A stretch of 12,588 bases of DNA. Origin: an uncultured Clostridia bacterium. GTDB lineage: Bacteria; Bacillota; Clostridia; Peptostreptococcales; Anaerovoracaceae. How positions within the stretch are numbered: position 1 is the stretch's first letter; the number at the start of each line of letters is the position of its first letter. The stretch is from assembly GCA_946402595.1 (NCBI GenBank), contig CAMIWY010000012.1, positions 1-12,588 of the forward strand, given 5' to 3'. Below, in pieces: positions 1 through 7,287 of the stretch. Position numbers and translations under genes: made by a program. Under the pieces are notes generated by a model. That model had not been told where the DNA came from and made no database searches. It worked only from the letters and a program-made list of their open reading frames with translations.

Positions 1-80
1 TCAGCAAGGTCCTTCAGAAAGGCTACAAGCTGAACGACAAGGTAATAAGACCGTCGATGGTAGCTGTAGTCCGCAAATAA
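1..80 (+). CDS. grpE: GrpE nucleotide exchange factor, C-terminal end only
   Basis: The window opens inside a reading frame whose last 25 codons (from base 3) end in the peptide VIRPSMVAVVRK and then TAA. A tail of the form LxDxVIRPSMVxV is typical of GrpE, the ADP-release factor for DnaK. The peptide contains GYKLNDKVIRPSMV, which fits the final beta-domain strands. It lies 36 bases before dnaK on the same strand, as expected in the hrcA-grpE-dnaK-dnaJ operon. The rest of the gene, and any hrcA, is outside the window. Family identity rests on a short tail plus context, but both agree. Confidence 0.88.
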   Translation, partial: SKVLQKGYKLNDKVIRPSMVAVVRK

Positions 81-116
81 GTTAAATAATCTATTTTCAC
101 AATAGGAGGAAATAAA

Positions 117-2030
117 ATGAGCAAGGTAATCGGAATCGATCTCGGAACAACAAACAGCTGCGTCGCTGTACTCGAAGGCGGCGAGCCGACAGTTATCACT
201 AATGCAGAGGGCGCAAGAACAACTCCTTCTGTAGTTGCATTCACAAATAAGGGTGAAAGGCTTGTAGGCGAGACAGCCAAGAGACAGGCTATCACAAACC
301 CTGACAGAACGATCTCATCGATCAAGAGACACATGGGTGAAGCTTATACCGTAGATATTGACGGCAAGGCTTATACACCTCAGGACATCTCCGCTATGAT
401 CCTCGCTAAGCTGAAGGCTGATGCAGAGGCTTATCTCGGAGAGAAGGTAACAGAGGCTGTTATCACTGTACCGGCTTACTTCTCAGATGCTCAGAAGCAG
501 GCAACCAAGGACGCAGGAAAGATCGCAGGACTCGATGTAAAGAGAATCATCAACGAGCCTACAGCTGCTTCCCTGGCATACGGACTTGACAAGGACAACG
601 GAAGCCAGAAGATCCTGGTATACGACCTGGGCGGCGGTACATTCGATGTATCCGTACTCGAGCTCGGTGACGGAGTATTTGAAGTACTCGCTACCAACGG
701 TGACACACACCTCGGCGGAGATGACTTCGATAACGCACTGATGAACTTCCTCGCAGACTCCTTCCAGAAGGAGCACGGAATCGACCTGAGAGCTGACAAG
801 ATGGCTCTCCAGAGACTGAAGGAAGCTGCAGAGAAGGCTAAGAAGGAACTCTCAAGCGCTCAGACAACCAAGGTCAACCTGCCGTTCATCACAGTATCTG
901 CAGAAGGTCCTCTCCACATGGATATGGACATTACAAGAGCAAGATTTGAGCAGCTGACCAAGGACCTCGTTGAGAGAACTATCGAGCCTATGCACAAGGC
1001 TATGAGAGACGCAGGCGTTACATCTGCTGACCTCGCCAAGGTCATCCTCGTAGGTGGTTCCACAAGAATCCCTGCAGTTCAGGAAGCTGTTAAGAGAGTT
1101 ACAGGCAAGGAGCCGTTCAAGGGCATCAACCCTGATGAGTGCGTAGCTATCGGAGCAAGCATTCAGGCCGGAGTACTTACAGGTGAAGTAAACGACATCC
1201 TGCTTCTCGACGTAACACCGCTTTCACTGTCCATCGAGACACTCGGCGGAGTAGCTACAAAGCTGATCGAGAGAAATACAACAATTCCTACCAAGAAGAG
1301 CCAGATCTTCTCAACTGCTGCTGACAACCAGACTGCAGTAGACATCCATGTAATGCAGGGTGAAAGAGAAATGGCTGCCGGCAACATCACACTCGGCAGA
1401 TTCCAGCTCACAGGTATCGCACCTGCTCCACGTGGAATCCCTCAGATCGAGGTTACATTCGATATCGATGCAAACGGTATCGTAAACGTAAGCGCCAAGG
1501 ATATGGCAACAGGCAAAGAGCAGAAGATCACTATCACTTCTTCCACAAAGCTGTCTGAGGATGAGATCAATGCCAAGATCAAGGAAGCAGAACAGTATGC
1601 AGAAGAAGACAAGAAGCAGAAGGAAGCAGTTGAGACCAAGAACCAGGCTGAAGGTATGATCTTCGAGATCGAGAGACAGCTGAAGGACCTCGGCGACAAG
1701 GTAACAGAGCAGGAGAAGTCCACTGTAGAAGCTGCAAAGAATGACCTTCAGAGCGCTATCGATGCAAACGACATCGAGGGCATGAAGACCAAGATGGAAG
1801 CACTCACAAATGCGTTCTATCCGATCTCCACCAGGATCTATCAGGAAGCTCAGGCTCAGGCAGGAGCACAGGGCGCAGGTGCAGGCGCAGGCTTCGACCC
1901 TAACAACATGGGCGGCGCAGGATTCAACCCTAACATGGGAGGATTCGGCGGAAATGCCGGCGGAGCAGGCAACGGTCCTTCAAACGACGGAACAGTCGAT
2001 GCAGACTATGAAGTTGTAGACGAAAACTAG
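117..2030 (+). CDS. dnaK: Hsp70 chaperone DnaK
   Basis: This is the ATP-dependent cytosolic chaperone that binds exposed hydrophobic peptides, working with DnaJ (ATPase activation) and GrpE (nucleotide release). The 637-residue protein has the normal length. The N-terminal phosphate loop DLGTTNSC (about residues 8-15), VPAYFSDAQ, NEPTAASLAYG, DLGGGTFDVS and VGGSTRIPAV define the actin-like ATPase domain. The hydrophobic linker ILLLDVTPLSL (residues 361-371) leads to the beta-sandwich substrate domain and the helical lid. The tail is Gly/Ala/Asn-rich and ends in the usual acidic VDADYEVVDEN. After SSIKRHMG the sequence runs straight to AYTVDIDGKAY, so it lacks the roughly 24-residue insert of Gram-negative DnaK; this is a known signature of Gram-positive homologues. 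The start is fixed by AGGAGGA (104-110), six bases before the ATG. It lies between grpE and dnaJ. No CIRCE operator is visible here, so heat control would act upstream of the window. Confidence 0.98.
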   Translation: MSKVIGIDLGTTNSCVAVLEGGEPTVITNAEGARTTPSVVAFTNKGERLVGETAKRQAITNPDRTISSIKRHMGEAYTVDIDGKAYTPQDISAMILAKLKADAEAYLGEKVTEAVITVPAYFSDAQKQATKDAGKIAGLDVKRIINEPTAASLAYGLDKDNGSQKILVYDLGGGTFDVSVLELGDGVFEVLATNGDTHLGGDDFDNALMNFLADSFQKEHGIDLRADKMALQRLKEAAEKAKKELSSAQTTKVNLPFITVSAEGPLHMDMDITRARFEQLTKDLVERTIEPMHKAMRDAGVTSADLAKVILVGGSTRIPAVQEAVKRVTGKEPFKGINPDECVAIGASIQAGVLTGEVNDILLLDVTPLSLSIETLGGVATKLIERNTTIPTKKSQIFSTAADNQTAVDIHVMQGEREMAAGNITLGRFQLTGIAPAPRGIPQIEVTFDIDANGIVNVSAKDMATGKEQKITITSSTKLSEDEINAKIKEAEQYAEEDKKQKEAVETKNQAEGMIFEIERQLKDLGDKVTEQEKSTVEAAKNDLQSAIDANDIEGMKTKMEALTNAFYPISTRIYQEAQAQAGAQGAGAGAGFDPNNMGGAGFNPNMGGFGGNAGGAGNGPSNDGTVDADYEVVDEN

Positions 2031-2049
2031 TCTATGTGATATAGTTCCC

Positions 2050-2072
2050 GGGTGCGCCGGATAGGCGCACCC
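2050..2072 (+). other. Intercistronic hairpin between dnaK and dnaJ
   Basis: A perfect 9-bp GC-rich inverted repeat (GGGTGCGCC / GGCGCACCC) has a 5-base loop and sits in the 75-base gap between dnaK and dnaJ. No T-run follows it; the next bases are TGACTACATT. It is therefore not a good intrinsic terminator. It more likely marks an mRNA processing or stability site that lets dnaK be expressed above dnaJ. That role is inferred; the stem itself is plain in the sequence. Confidence 0.75.
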
Positions 2073-2105
2073 TGACTACATTCTATACAAAGGAAACATA
2101 AGATA

Positions 2106-3251
2106 ATGGCAGACAAGAGAGATTATTACGAGGTCCTGGGCGTTCAGAAGAGCGCAAGTGAGGATGAGATCAAGAAAGCTTACAGAAAGCTTGCAATGAA
2201 GTATCATCCTGACAGGAACCCCGGTGATAAGGCCGCAGAGGAGAAATTCAAGGAGCTGAATGAGGCTTACGAGGTACTCTCCGACCCGGATAAGAAAAAT
2301 AAATATGACAGATTCGGATTTGCAGGAGTCGACCCGAGCTACGGCGGCGGTGCAGGCGGATTCGGAGACTTCGGTGGCTTCGGAGGATTCGGCGGCGCCG
2401 GCATGAACTTCGACGATATCTTCGACATGTTCGGAGGATTCGGCGGAGGCAGACGCAGCTCCAGGAGAAACGGTCCTCAGAAGGGCCGTGACCTTCAGAA
2501 GACTGTAACGATCGACTTCACTGACGCTCTCTTCGGATGCAAGAAGACTATCGAGATCAGCAAGGATGTCAAGTGCAAGACATGTGGCGGATCCGGAGCC
2601 CGTCCGGGAACAGGACGCAGAACATGCGATGCCTGCGGAGGAACAGGACAGATCTCACAGGTCAGCAATACTCCTTTCGGAAGATTCCAGAATGTCACCA
2701 CATGTTCGAAGTGCGGCGGTACAGGCCAGGTAGTTGAGTCACCATGCTCTGACTGCGGCGGCAGCGGAAGGATCAGAAAGACAGTCAAGATCAATGTGGA
2801 CATTCCTGCAGGCGTAGATACGGACAGCATCGTAACTGTCAGAGGACAGGGCGAACCGGGCATCAACGGCGGACCGGATGGCGATCTCTACATCGTAGTC
2901 AATGTCAAGGCTCACAGCACATATAAGAGAAGAGGAAACGACCTCTATCTCGATCTGCCTATCACATTCGACCAGGCAGCGCTCGGAGCCAAGGTACAGG
3001 TGCCGGGATTCGGCGAGACATACAGCTATACCATCACACCGGGCACACAGACAGGAAGCTCGTTCAGACTCAAGGGCAAGGGCGTGCCTGATGTAAGAAC
3101 AGGACGCAAGGGCGACCTGTACGTAAGGGTGGTAGTAGAAGTTCCTACCAAGCTTTCACGCAAGGAGAAGAAGGCTATCGAGGAGATGGCAGGAAAGCTC
3201 GGGGACGATGCATATCCTAAGAAGAACAAATTCAGCAAGCTTAAATTCTAA
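2106..3251 (+). CDS. dnaJ: Hsp40 co-chaperone DnaJ (type I)
   Basis: DnaJ delivers unfolded substrates to DnaK and triggers its ATP hydrolysis. The 381-residue protein has the full type I layout. The J-domain spans about residues 5-70 with the catalytic HPD at 34-36, and a Gly/Phe-rich linker follows (about 77-120). The zinc domain starts at Cys157 with four CxxCxGxG repeats (CKTCGGSG, CDACGGTG, CSKCGGTG, CSDCGGSG). Two C-terminal beta domains and a basic tail complete it. All eight zinc-binding cysteines are present. The start is supported by AAAGGAAAC about ten bases upstream; this site is weaker than that of dnaK. It is the last gene of the chaperone operon, and a strong terminator follows about 60 bases after its stop codon. 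Confidence 0.98.
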   Translation: MADKRDYYEVLGVQKSASEDEIKKAYRKLAMKYHPDRNPGDKAAEEKFKELNEAYEVLSDPDKKNKYDRFGFAGVDPSYGGGAGGFGDFGGFGGFGGAGMNFDDIFDMFGGFGGGRRSSRRNGPQKGRDLQKTVTIDFTDALFGCKKTIEISKDVKCKTCGGSGARPGTGRRTCDACGGTGQISQVSNTPFGRFQNVTTCSKCGGTGQVVESPCSDCGGSGRIRKTVKINVDIPAGVDTDSIVTVRGQGEPGINGGPDGDLYIVVNVKAHSTYKRRGNDLYLDLPITFDQAALGAKVQVPGFGETYSYTITPGTQTGSSFRLKGKGVPDVRTGRKGDLYVRVVVEVPTKLSRKEKKAIEEMAGKLGDDAYPKKNKFSKLKF

Positions 3252-3264
3252 TATAGCAGAGAGA

Positions 3265-3280
3265 GCCGGAGGTCTCCGGC
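3265..3280 (+). other. Small hairpin after dnaJ
   Basis: GCCGGA / TCCGGC forms a 6-bp stem with a GGTC tetraloop just after the dnaJ stop codon. No T-run follows. It precedes the stronger terminator at 3314-3360 and could protect the 3' end of the operon mRNA. Confidence 0.5.
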
Positions 3281-3313
3281 AGGCTCCGTAAAGCTGAAAC
3301 TACAGAAAACATG

Positions 3314-3360
3314 GCGCACTGCAGAAAGGACCGAAAGCGGTCTTGTGCAGTGCGCTTTTT
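3314..3360 (+). terminator. Intrinsic terminator of the dnaK-dnaJ operon
   Basis: The 10-bp arm GCGCACTGCA (3314-3323) pairs perfectly with TGCAGTGCGC (3346-3355). An inner stem GACCG / CGGTC carries an AAAG loop. TTTTT follows directly (3356-3360). This is a classic rho-independent terminator and ends the chaperone operon before lon. Confidence 0.92.
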
Positions 3361-3366
3361 ACTTAA

Positions 3367-3596
3367 GTCCCAGTGAGCGCTTGCCTCATCTGAGACGAGC
3401 ATTCAAAGAGCTTCTGCCGACATTTTTGCATCCTTACGGGTCGGACGCTCTTTTTGCAGACTTGTCCTTGCGATTGCCGAGCCGTAGGCGATGGCAGAGC
3501 AATGGAAAGTCGTATGCCAGGATTGCCCAAGAGCGAATGCGATTGGATGCAATCTACGGCTCATGAGTCTCATCTGAGGCAAGCGCTCACTGAGAC
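3367..3596 (+). repeat. Hairpin element, copy 1 (long form, with insert)
   Basis: This is a 230-base palindrome-bounded element in the gene-free stretch between dnaJ and lon. The outer arms 3371-3396 and 3567-3592 pair at 24 of 26 positions, with one 2x2 internal loop near the inner end. Inside, 3392-3455 is nearly identical to the minus strand of the second copy at 7129-7201. A 43-base block (3408-3450) is identical in both. That block folds as AAAGAGC (3405-3411) with GCTCTTT (3447-3453), then CCGAC (3417-3421) with GTCGG (3440-3444), leaving an 18-base loop. The outer arms differ completely from those of copy 2 yet are self-complementary. The family is not recognised. It could be a structured RNA, a non-autonomous mobile hairpin or part of the transcript end. 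No convincing promoter for lon is visible between the element and lon. Confidence 0.85.
3456..3561 (+). other. About 106-base insert inside hairpin element copy 1
   Basis: Compared with copy 2, copy 1 carries extra sequence between the end of the core stem and the shared CATGAGTCTC (3562-3571). The extra part has its own structure. GAGCCGTAG (3479-3487) pairs perfectly with CTACGGCTC (3554-3562), and TGGCA (3492-3496) pairs with TGCCA (3515-3519). Variants of GATTGCC occur three times (near 3472, 3521 and 3541). It could be a variable domain of the element or a second element nested in it; one copy is not enough to decide. Confidence 0.6.
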
Positions 3597-3644
3597 CGTA
3601 AACAAGTAAAAAACGAATACACAAATCAAACGGGGGAAAACAGA

Positions 3645-5942
3645 ATGATAGTAATACCTGTATATAACGTGATACTCGCACCTAAGGCGAGAGTATTCAT
3701 GGGCCTTGATCAGGTGCAGAGAAGTGCGGGAGAAAGGATAATACTCCCGGGCGAAAGAGTCATCATGATCATTGCGAAGGAGAATGAAAATTTCTCCGAC
3801 ATGACAGAACACAGCTTCTATCCTATTGCAGTTTCAGGCAGCATAACGGATGTCAATCAGCAGGGCTATGTAACGATCCGCACTGAGTACAGGGTGGATA
3901 TCGAAAGCGTCACGATACATCCTAATCACACTATAAGCCTGCAGATAACGAGGAGAAGCGACATTGAGGACCTGAAGGCGGATGTCGAGGCAGAGAAACT
4001 CAAGAACCTCAAGCAGGAGATGAGAGATTTTGCCGCAGGTTTTGAATGGGCTGATTCCATAGAGTACTGGCTGAACCAGATAGATACTGTAGAGAGAGCA
4101 GCCTGCGCTCTGTCGCCATGGCTTGAGATAGATAACGAAAGACGATATGGGATACTTGCAGAGGACAGCAGGAAGAAGAGAGCTGAAATGATAGAGGAGA
4201 TCCTGTACGATTTCCTCGAGGTAGGCCGTATCACCAATGAAGCGATGAGTTCCCAGCAGAAGGAGCAGCAGCAGATGTTCCGTGAGTCTGCGATCAAGCG
4301 CCAGATAGAGCGCCTCCAGCAGGAGCTCAATGAGATGCATCCTGAGGATGTGACTGACATCCAGAAGTTCGAGCAGAAGATCGCTGAATCCGGAATGAAT
4401 GAAACTGCACGCAAGGAGGCGGAGAAGGTACTCAACCGTCTCAAGCAGGAGGGCAGCCAGAGTGCTGAATCAGGCCTTCTGTACGACTACCTCGACTTTG
4501 TCACCAGCCTGTCCTGGAAGAAGGAAGACATGGTCGGCATCGATCTTGATGACGCCAGAGCCATCCTCGATGAAGATCACTACGGACTCAGTAAGGTCAA
4601 AGACAGGATCATCCAGCAGATCGCTGTTATGAATCTGAAAAAGCAGCAGTCTGGGTCCATACTTCTATTCGTTGGAGCTCCGGGCACGGGCAAAACAAGT
4701 ATCGGAAGAAGCATAGCAAGGGCTCTCGGACGTGAGTATGTGAGAGTCAGCCTCGGAGGTGTCCATGATGAGTCGGATATCCGCGGTCACAGAAGGACTT
4801 ACATAGGCGCAATGCCGGGAAGGATAATGGACGGAATCCAGAAGAGCGGCGTCTCGAATCCTGTAATGGTCCTCGACGAAGTGGATAAACTGTCGGCATC
4901 ATACAACGGGAGCCCTGCGAGCGCTTTGCTTGAAGTACTCGACCCTGAACAGAACAACACATTCACGGATCACTACATGAACGTACCGTACGACCTCTCG
5001 GATGTACTGTTCATATGCACCGCGAACACGACAGATACCATCCCTGAACCGCTTCTCAACAGAATGGAAGTGATACAGTTCAGCGGATATACACCTATAG
5101 AGAAGCTGTCGATAGCCAGAAGGCATCTTGTCCCTAAATCAATGGAAAACATGGGAATACTTCCGGAGCAGCTCGAGATAACGGACGAAGCCCTTGAGAC
5201 TCTGATCTCGGATTACACAATGGAGGCGGGAGTAAGAGGCCTCAGGAAGAGAATAGATAACATCTGCAGAAGCTACGCGGTCAAAGTATCGACTGATCCG
5301 GATGTAAAGCAGATTGTTACGCCTGATGAAGTTCGCGAGGAGATGGATACTAGGCCGATTCATCACGACAAAATCCTGCCGCAGCCGAGACCGGGTGTGG
5401 TGACAGGACTTGCCTGGACGCCTGTCGGCGGCGAGATACTGTACATCGAGACGATGTTCACAAGAGGCAAGGGAGAACTGATCATCACAGGACAGCTTGG
5501 CGATGTCATGAAGGAATCCGCAAGGATAGCGATCAGTCTCGTCAAGGCGATCTTCCCTGATTCAGAGAAGAAGTTCAGCGAGAATGACCTTCACATACAT
5601 GTGCCTGAAGGAGCGGTCCCTAAGGATGGTCCGTCAGCAGGTATAGCACTGACAACAGCGCTGGCATCTCTTGTCACGGGACACGCCGTTGATACACACA
5701 TAGCGATGACAGGCGAGGTGGCACTCCGCGGTGCTGTAACACCTATAGGCGGACTGCCTGAAAAGCTGATGGCTGCTGAGAGGGCCGGGATAACCCGTGC
5801 ATTCATACCTGAGGATAATGAGTTCGACCTCAAGGATGTTGCTGACGAAGTGAAGGAGAAGATAGAGATCACCCCGGTCAACCACGTAATGGATGTCCTG
5901 AAAGCGACCGGAATACTTGACTCCGTACAGGTAAAGGCCTGA
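3645..5942 (+). CDS. lon: ATP-dependent Lon protease
   Basis: Lon is a cytosolic AAA+ serine protease that unfolds and degrades damaged and regulatory proteins. This one has 765 residues, close to the family's usual 770-810. An N-terminal substrate-recognition domain (starting MIVIPVYNVILAPKA) is followed by a long charged coiled-coil stretch around residues 200-280. The Walker A box GAPGTGKTS starts at residue 344 and Walker B VMVLDEVDK at about 407-415. The C-terminal protease domain contains PKDGPSAG with catalytic Ser664 and the Lys707 partner in GGLPEKLMAAERAG. The 43-residue Ser-Lys spacing equals that of E. coli Lon (679/722). The start is an ATG with GGGGGA about eight bases upstream. 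It follows the hairpin element and lies beside the chaperone operon, forming a quality-control neighbourhood, although the terminator at 3360 makes it a separate transcript. No clear promoter was found. Confidence 0.97.
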   Translation: MIVIPVYNVILAPKARVFMGLDQVQRSAGERIILPGERVIMIIAKENENFSDMTEHSFYPIAVSGSITDVNQQGYVTIRTEYRVDIESVTIHPNHTISLQITRRSDIEDLKADVEAEKLKNLKQEMRDFAAGFEWADSIEYWLNQIDTVERAACALSPWLEIDNERRYGILAEDSRKKRAEMIEEILYDFLEVGRITNEAMSSQQKEQQQMFRESAIKRQIERLQQELNEMHPEDVTDIQKFEQKIAESGMNETARKEAEKVLNRLKQEGSQSAESGLLYDYLDFVTSLSWKKEDMVGIDLDDARAILDEDHYGLSKVKDRIIQQIAVMNLKKQQSGSILLFVGAPGTGKTSIGRSIARALGREYVRVSLGGVHDESDIRGHRRTYIGAMPGRIMDGIQKSGVSNPVMVLDEVDKLSASYNGSPASALLEVLDPEQNNTFTDHYMNVPYDLSDVLFICTANTTDTIPEPLLNRMEVIQFSGYTPIEKLSIARRHLVPKSMENMGILPEQLEITDEALETLISDYTMEAGVRGLRKRIDNICRSYAVKVSTDPDVKQIVTPDEVREEMDTRPIHHDKILPQPRPGVVTGLAWTPVGGEILYIETMFTRGKGELIITGQLGDVMKESARIAISLVKAIFPDSEKKFSENDLHIHVPEGAVPKDGPSAGIALTTALASLVTGHAVDTHIAMTGEVALRGAVTPIGGLPEKLMAAERAGITRAFIPEDNEFDLKDVADEVKEKIEITPVNHVMDVLKATGILDSVQVKA

Positions 5943-5998
5943 CGGCTGCTCACATCTGACTGTAAGTGGTGAATGAGGTATTCCCTGACAGCAGTATG

Positions 5999-6007
5999 TG
6001 ATAGAAT
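5999..6007 (+). promoter_or_regulatory. Candidate extended -10 promoter of the aldolase gene
   Basis: TGATAGAAT matches the extended -10 form TGnTAnAAT, 52 bases before the next start codon. No good -35 lies 17-18 bases upstream, which extended -10 promoters tolerate. CTGACA at 5985-5990 is too close to serve as its -35. No terminator was seen after lon, so read-through is also possible. Confidence 0.45.
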
Positions 6008-6059
6008 ATACGGAACTTTCAGATAAGATAAGCGCAAATGATATAACAGGGGGACAGTT

Positions 6060-7085
6060 ATGCTGCATTTTCTCAATGACTACCAGGAGGGAGCACATCC
6101 TGAGGTACTTAAGAAGCTGATAGACACTAATTTTGAGCCGCTGCCGGGCTACGGGGAGGATAAGTATTCTCTGTCCGCAGCAGAGAAGATACGTGCTGCC
6201 TGCGAATGCCCTGAGGCTGAGGTGAGATTCATTGCAGGCGGGACTCAGACCAATGTGCTGGTCATCGATTCGATGCTGAAGAGCTATGAAGGCGTCGTCG
6301 CGGCACAGACCGGCCACGTAAGTGTCCACGAGGCCGGTGCAGTAGAAGCAAGCGGCCACAAGGTGCTCACGGTCCCTCAGTCAGACGGGAAGATGAAGGC
6401 CGCAGATGCCGACAGACTCATAACCGACTTCTATAATGATGAGAACCATGAGCACATGGTTTTCCCGGGGATGATATACATTTCACATCCTACAGAATAC
6501 GGAACACTGTATACTCAGGCGGAACTTGAAGAAATATACTCAGTCTGCCGCAAGTGGGATATCCCTCTGTATATTGACGGTGCGAGGCTCGCATATGCTC
6601 TTGCCAGCCGCGATACTGATCTGACACTGCCTGATATAGCAAAGCTGTGCGATGTCTTCTATATAGGAGGAACAAAGTGCGGAGCTCTCTGCGGTGAGGC
6701 GCTGGTGTTCACTAAGAACAACATGCCTGAGCACTTCACTACTCTGATCAAGAGCCATCTGGCTCTCGGTGCCAAGGGAAGGCTGACGGGAGTACAGTTT
6801 GATGCTCTGTTTACGGACGACCTGTATTTCAGGATCGGAAAGCGCGCCATCGATACGGCCATGCGAATGAAGGAAATCATGAAAGAGAAGGGCTACAAGC
6901 TCTACCTCGACTCTCCGACCAACCAGCAGTTCTTCATTATAGAGAACAGAAAGGTGCCTGAACTGTACAGCAAAGTTGCATGCGGCTTCATGGATAAGTA
7001 TGACGATGAGCATGCGATCATAAGACTGTGCACCAGCTGGGCAACAGATATGCGATTGGTAGAGGCACTGCGCAACGCAATCTGA
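6060..7085 (+). CDS. Threonine aldolase-family PLP enzyme (low-specificity L-threonine aldolase type)
   Basis: This is a fold-type I pyridoxal-phosphate enzyme of 341 residues, the usual size for the beta-eliminating lyase/threonine aldolase family (ltaE type). Such enzymes split L-threonine or allo-threonine into glycine and acetaldehyde in the cytosol. Visible landmarks are the N-terminal FLNDYQEGAHPEVL, the cofactor-ring region FIAGGTQTN, HVSVHEAGAVE with the ring-stacking His, PTEYGTLYT, the DGARLAYAL segment whose Asp should bind the pyridine nitrogen, and YIGGTKCGA whose Lys206 should form the Schiff base. The start ATG follows AGGGGGAC by five bases. It is probably a single-gene unit with its own extended -10 promoter, ending at the hairpin element at 7100-7230. 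Exact substrate preference cannot be read from sequence; related tyrosine- or tryptophanase-like lyases are less likely given the short length. Confidence 0.88.
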   Translation: MLHFLNDYQEGAHPEVLKKLIDTNFEPLPGYGEDKYSLSAAEKIRAACECPEAEVRFIAGGTQTNVLVIDSMLKSYEGVVAAQTGHVSVHEAGAVEASGHKVLTVPQSDGKMKAADADRLITDFYNDENHEHMVFPGMIYISHPTEYGTLYTQAELEEIYSVCRKWDIPLYIDGARLAYALASRDTDLTLPDIAKLCDVFYIGGTKCGALCGEALVFTKNNMPEHFTTLIKSHLALGAKGRLTGVQFDALFTDDLYFRIGKRAIDTAMRMKEIMKEKGYKLYLDSPTNQQFFIIENRKVPELYSKVACGFMDKYDDEHAIIRLCTSWATDMRLVEALRNAI

Positions 7086-7099
7086 TTACTTTTATAATA

Positions 7100-7230
7100 A
7101 CAACGCCCTCAGCGTATGCGTGTGGCGAGAGACTCATGAAAGGAGCGTCCGACCCGTAAGGATGCAAAAATGTCGGCAGAAGCTCCTTGAATGTTCGTCT
7201 CGAGACAGACGCATACGCTGAGGGCGTTTT
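7100..7230 (-). repeat. Hairpin element, copy 2 (short form)
   Basis: The second copy of the element lies inverted relative to copy 1, in the gap between two converging genes. Its outer arms 7102-7121 and 7209-7228 are a perfect 20-bp inverted repeat (AACGCCCTCAGCGTATGCGT and its complement), with no similarity to the arms of copy 1. On the minus strand, the core from 7201 down to 7129 matches copy 1, including the 43-base identical block at 7143-7185. The core stem reads AAGGAGC / GCTCCTT here against AAAGAGC / GCTCTTT in copy 1. That is a compensatory change which keeps the pair. TTTT follows the stem on the plus strand (7227-7230) and T-rich sequence follows on the minus strand, so it may also end transcription from both sides. 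Confidence 0.85.
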
Positions 7231-7234
7231 GCAT

Positions 7235-7262
7235 AAAAAACAGGCGGCCATCTGACCGCCTG
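7235..7262 (-). terminator. Intrinsic terminator of the minus-strand HaeIII-like gene
   Basis: CAGGCGG (7241-7247) and CCGCCTG (7256-7262) form a perfect 7-bp stem with an 8-base loop. Six A residues at 7235-7240 read as a T-run on the minus strand. It sits 25 bases past the stop codon of the minus-strand gene and ends it cleanly. Confidence 0.88.
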
Positions 7263-7287
7263 CTGTATGTTAGTTGGGAAGGTGTTC

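Noticed and set aside
81..116. Search for a CIRCE heat-shock operator before dnaK
   Set aside because: The 36-base gap holds no TTAGCACTC-type inverted repeat. Any such site would lie before hrcA or grpE, outside the window.
3345..3566. Open frame of 73 codons over hairpin copy 1, sharing the peptide FKELLPTFLHPYGSDA with a minus-strand frame at 7018-7251
   Set aside because: The shared peptide follows from the shared 43-base core. Neither frame has a ribosome site, the two continue into unrelated sequence, and the base changes keep the hairpin pairs. A repeat or RNA explains it better than a gene.
3367..3596. CRISPR array or insertion sequence interpretation of the inverted-repeat element
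   Set aside because: There are no regularly spaced direct repeats, no transposase frame and no target-site duplication visible at the ends.
5634..6359. Minus-strand open frame of 241 codons across the lon end and aldolase start
   Set aside because: It spans two well-supported genes and an intergenic gap. Its composition is Cys/His/Tyr-rich, typical of a shadow frame, and it has no start signals.
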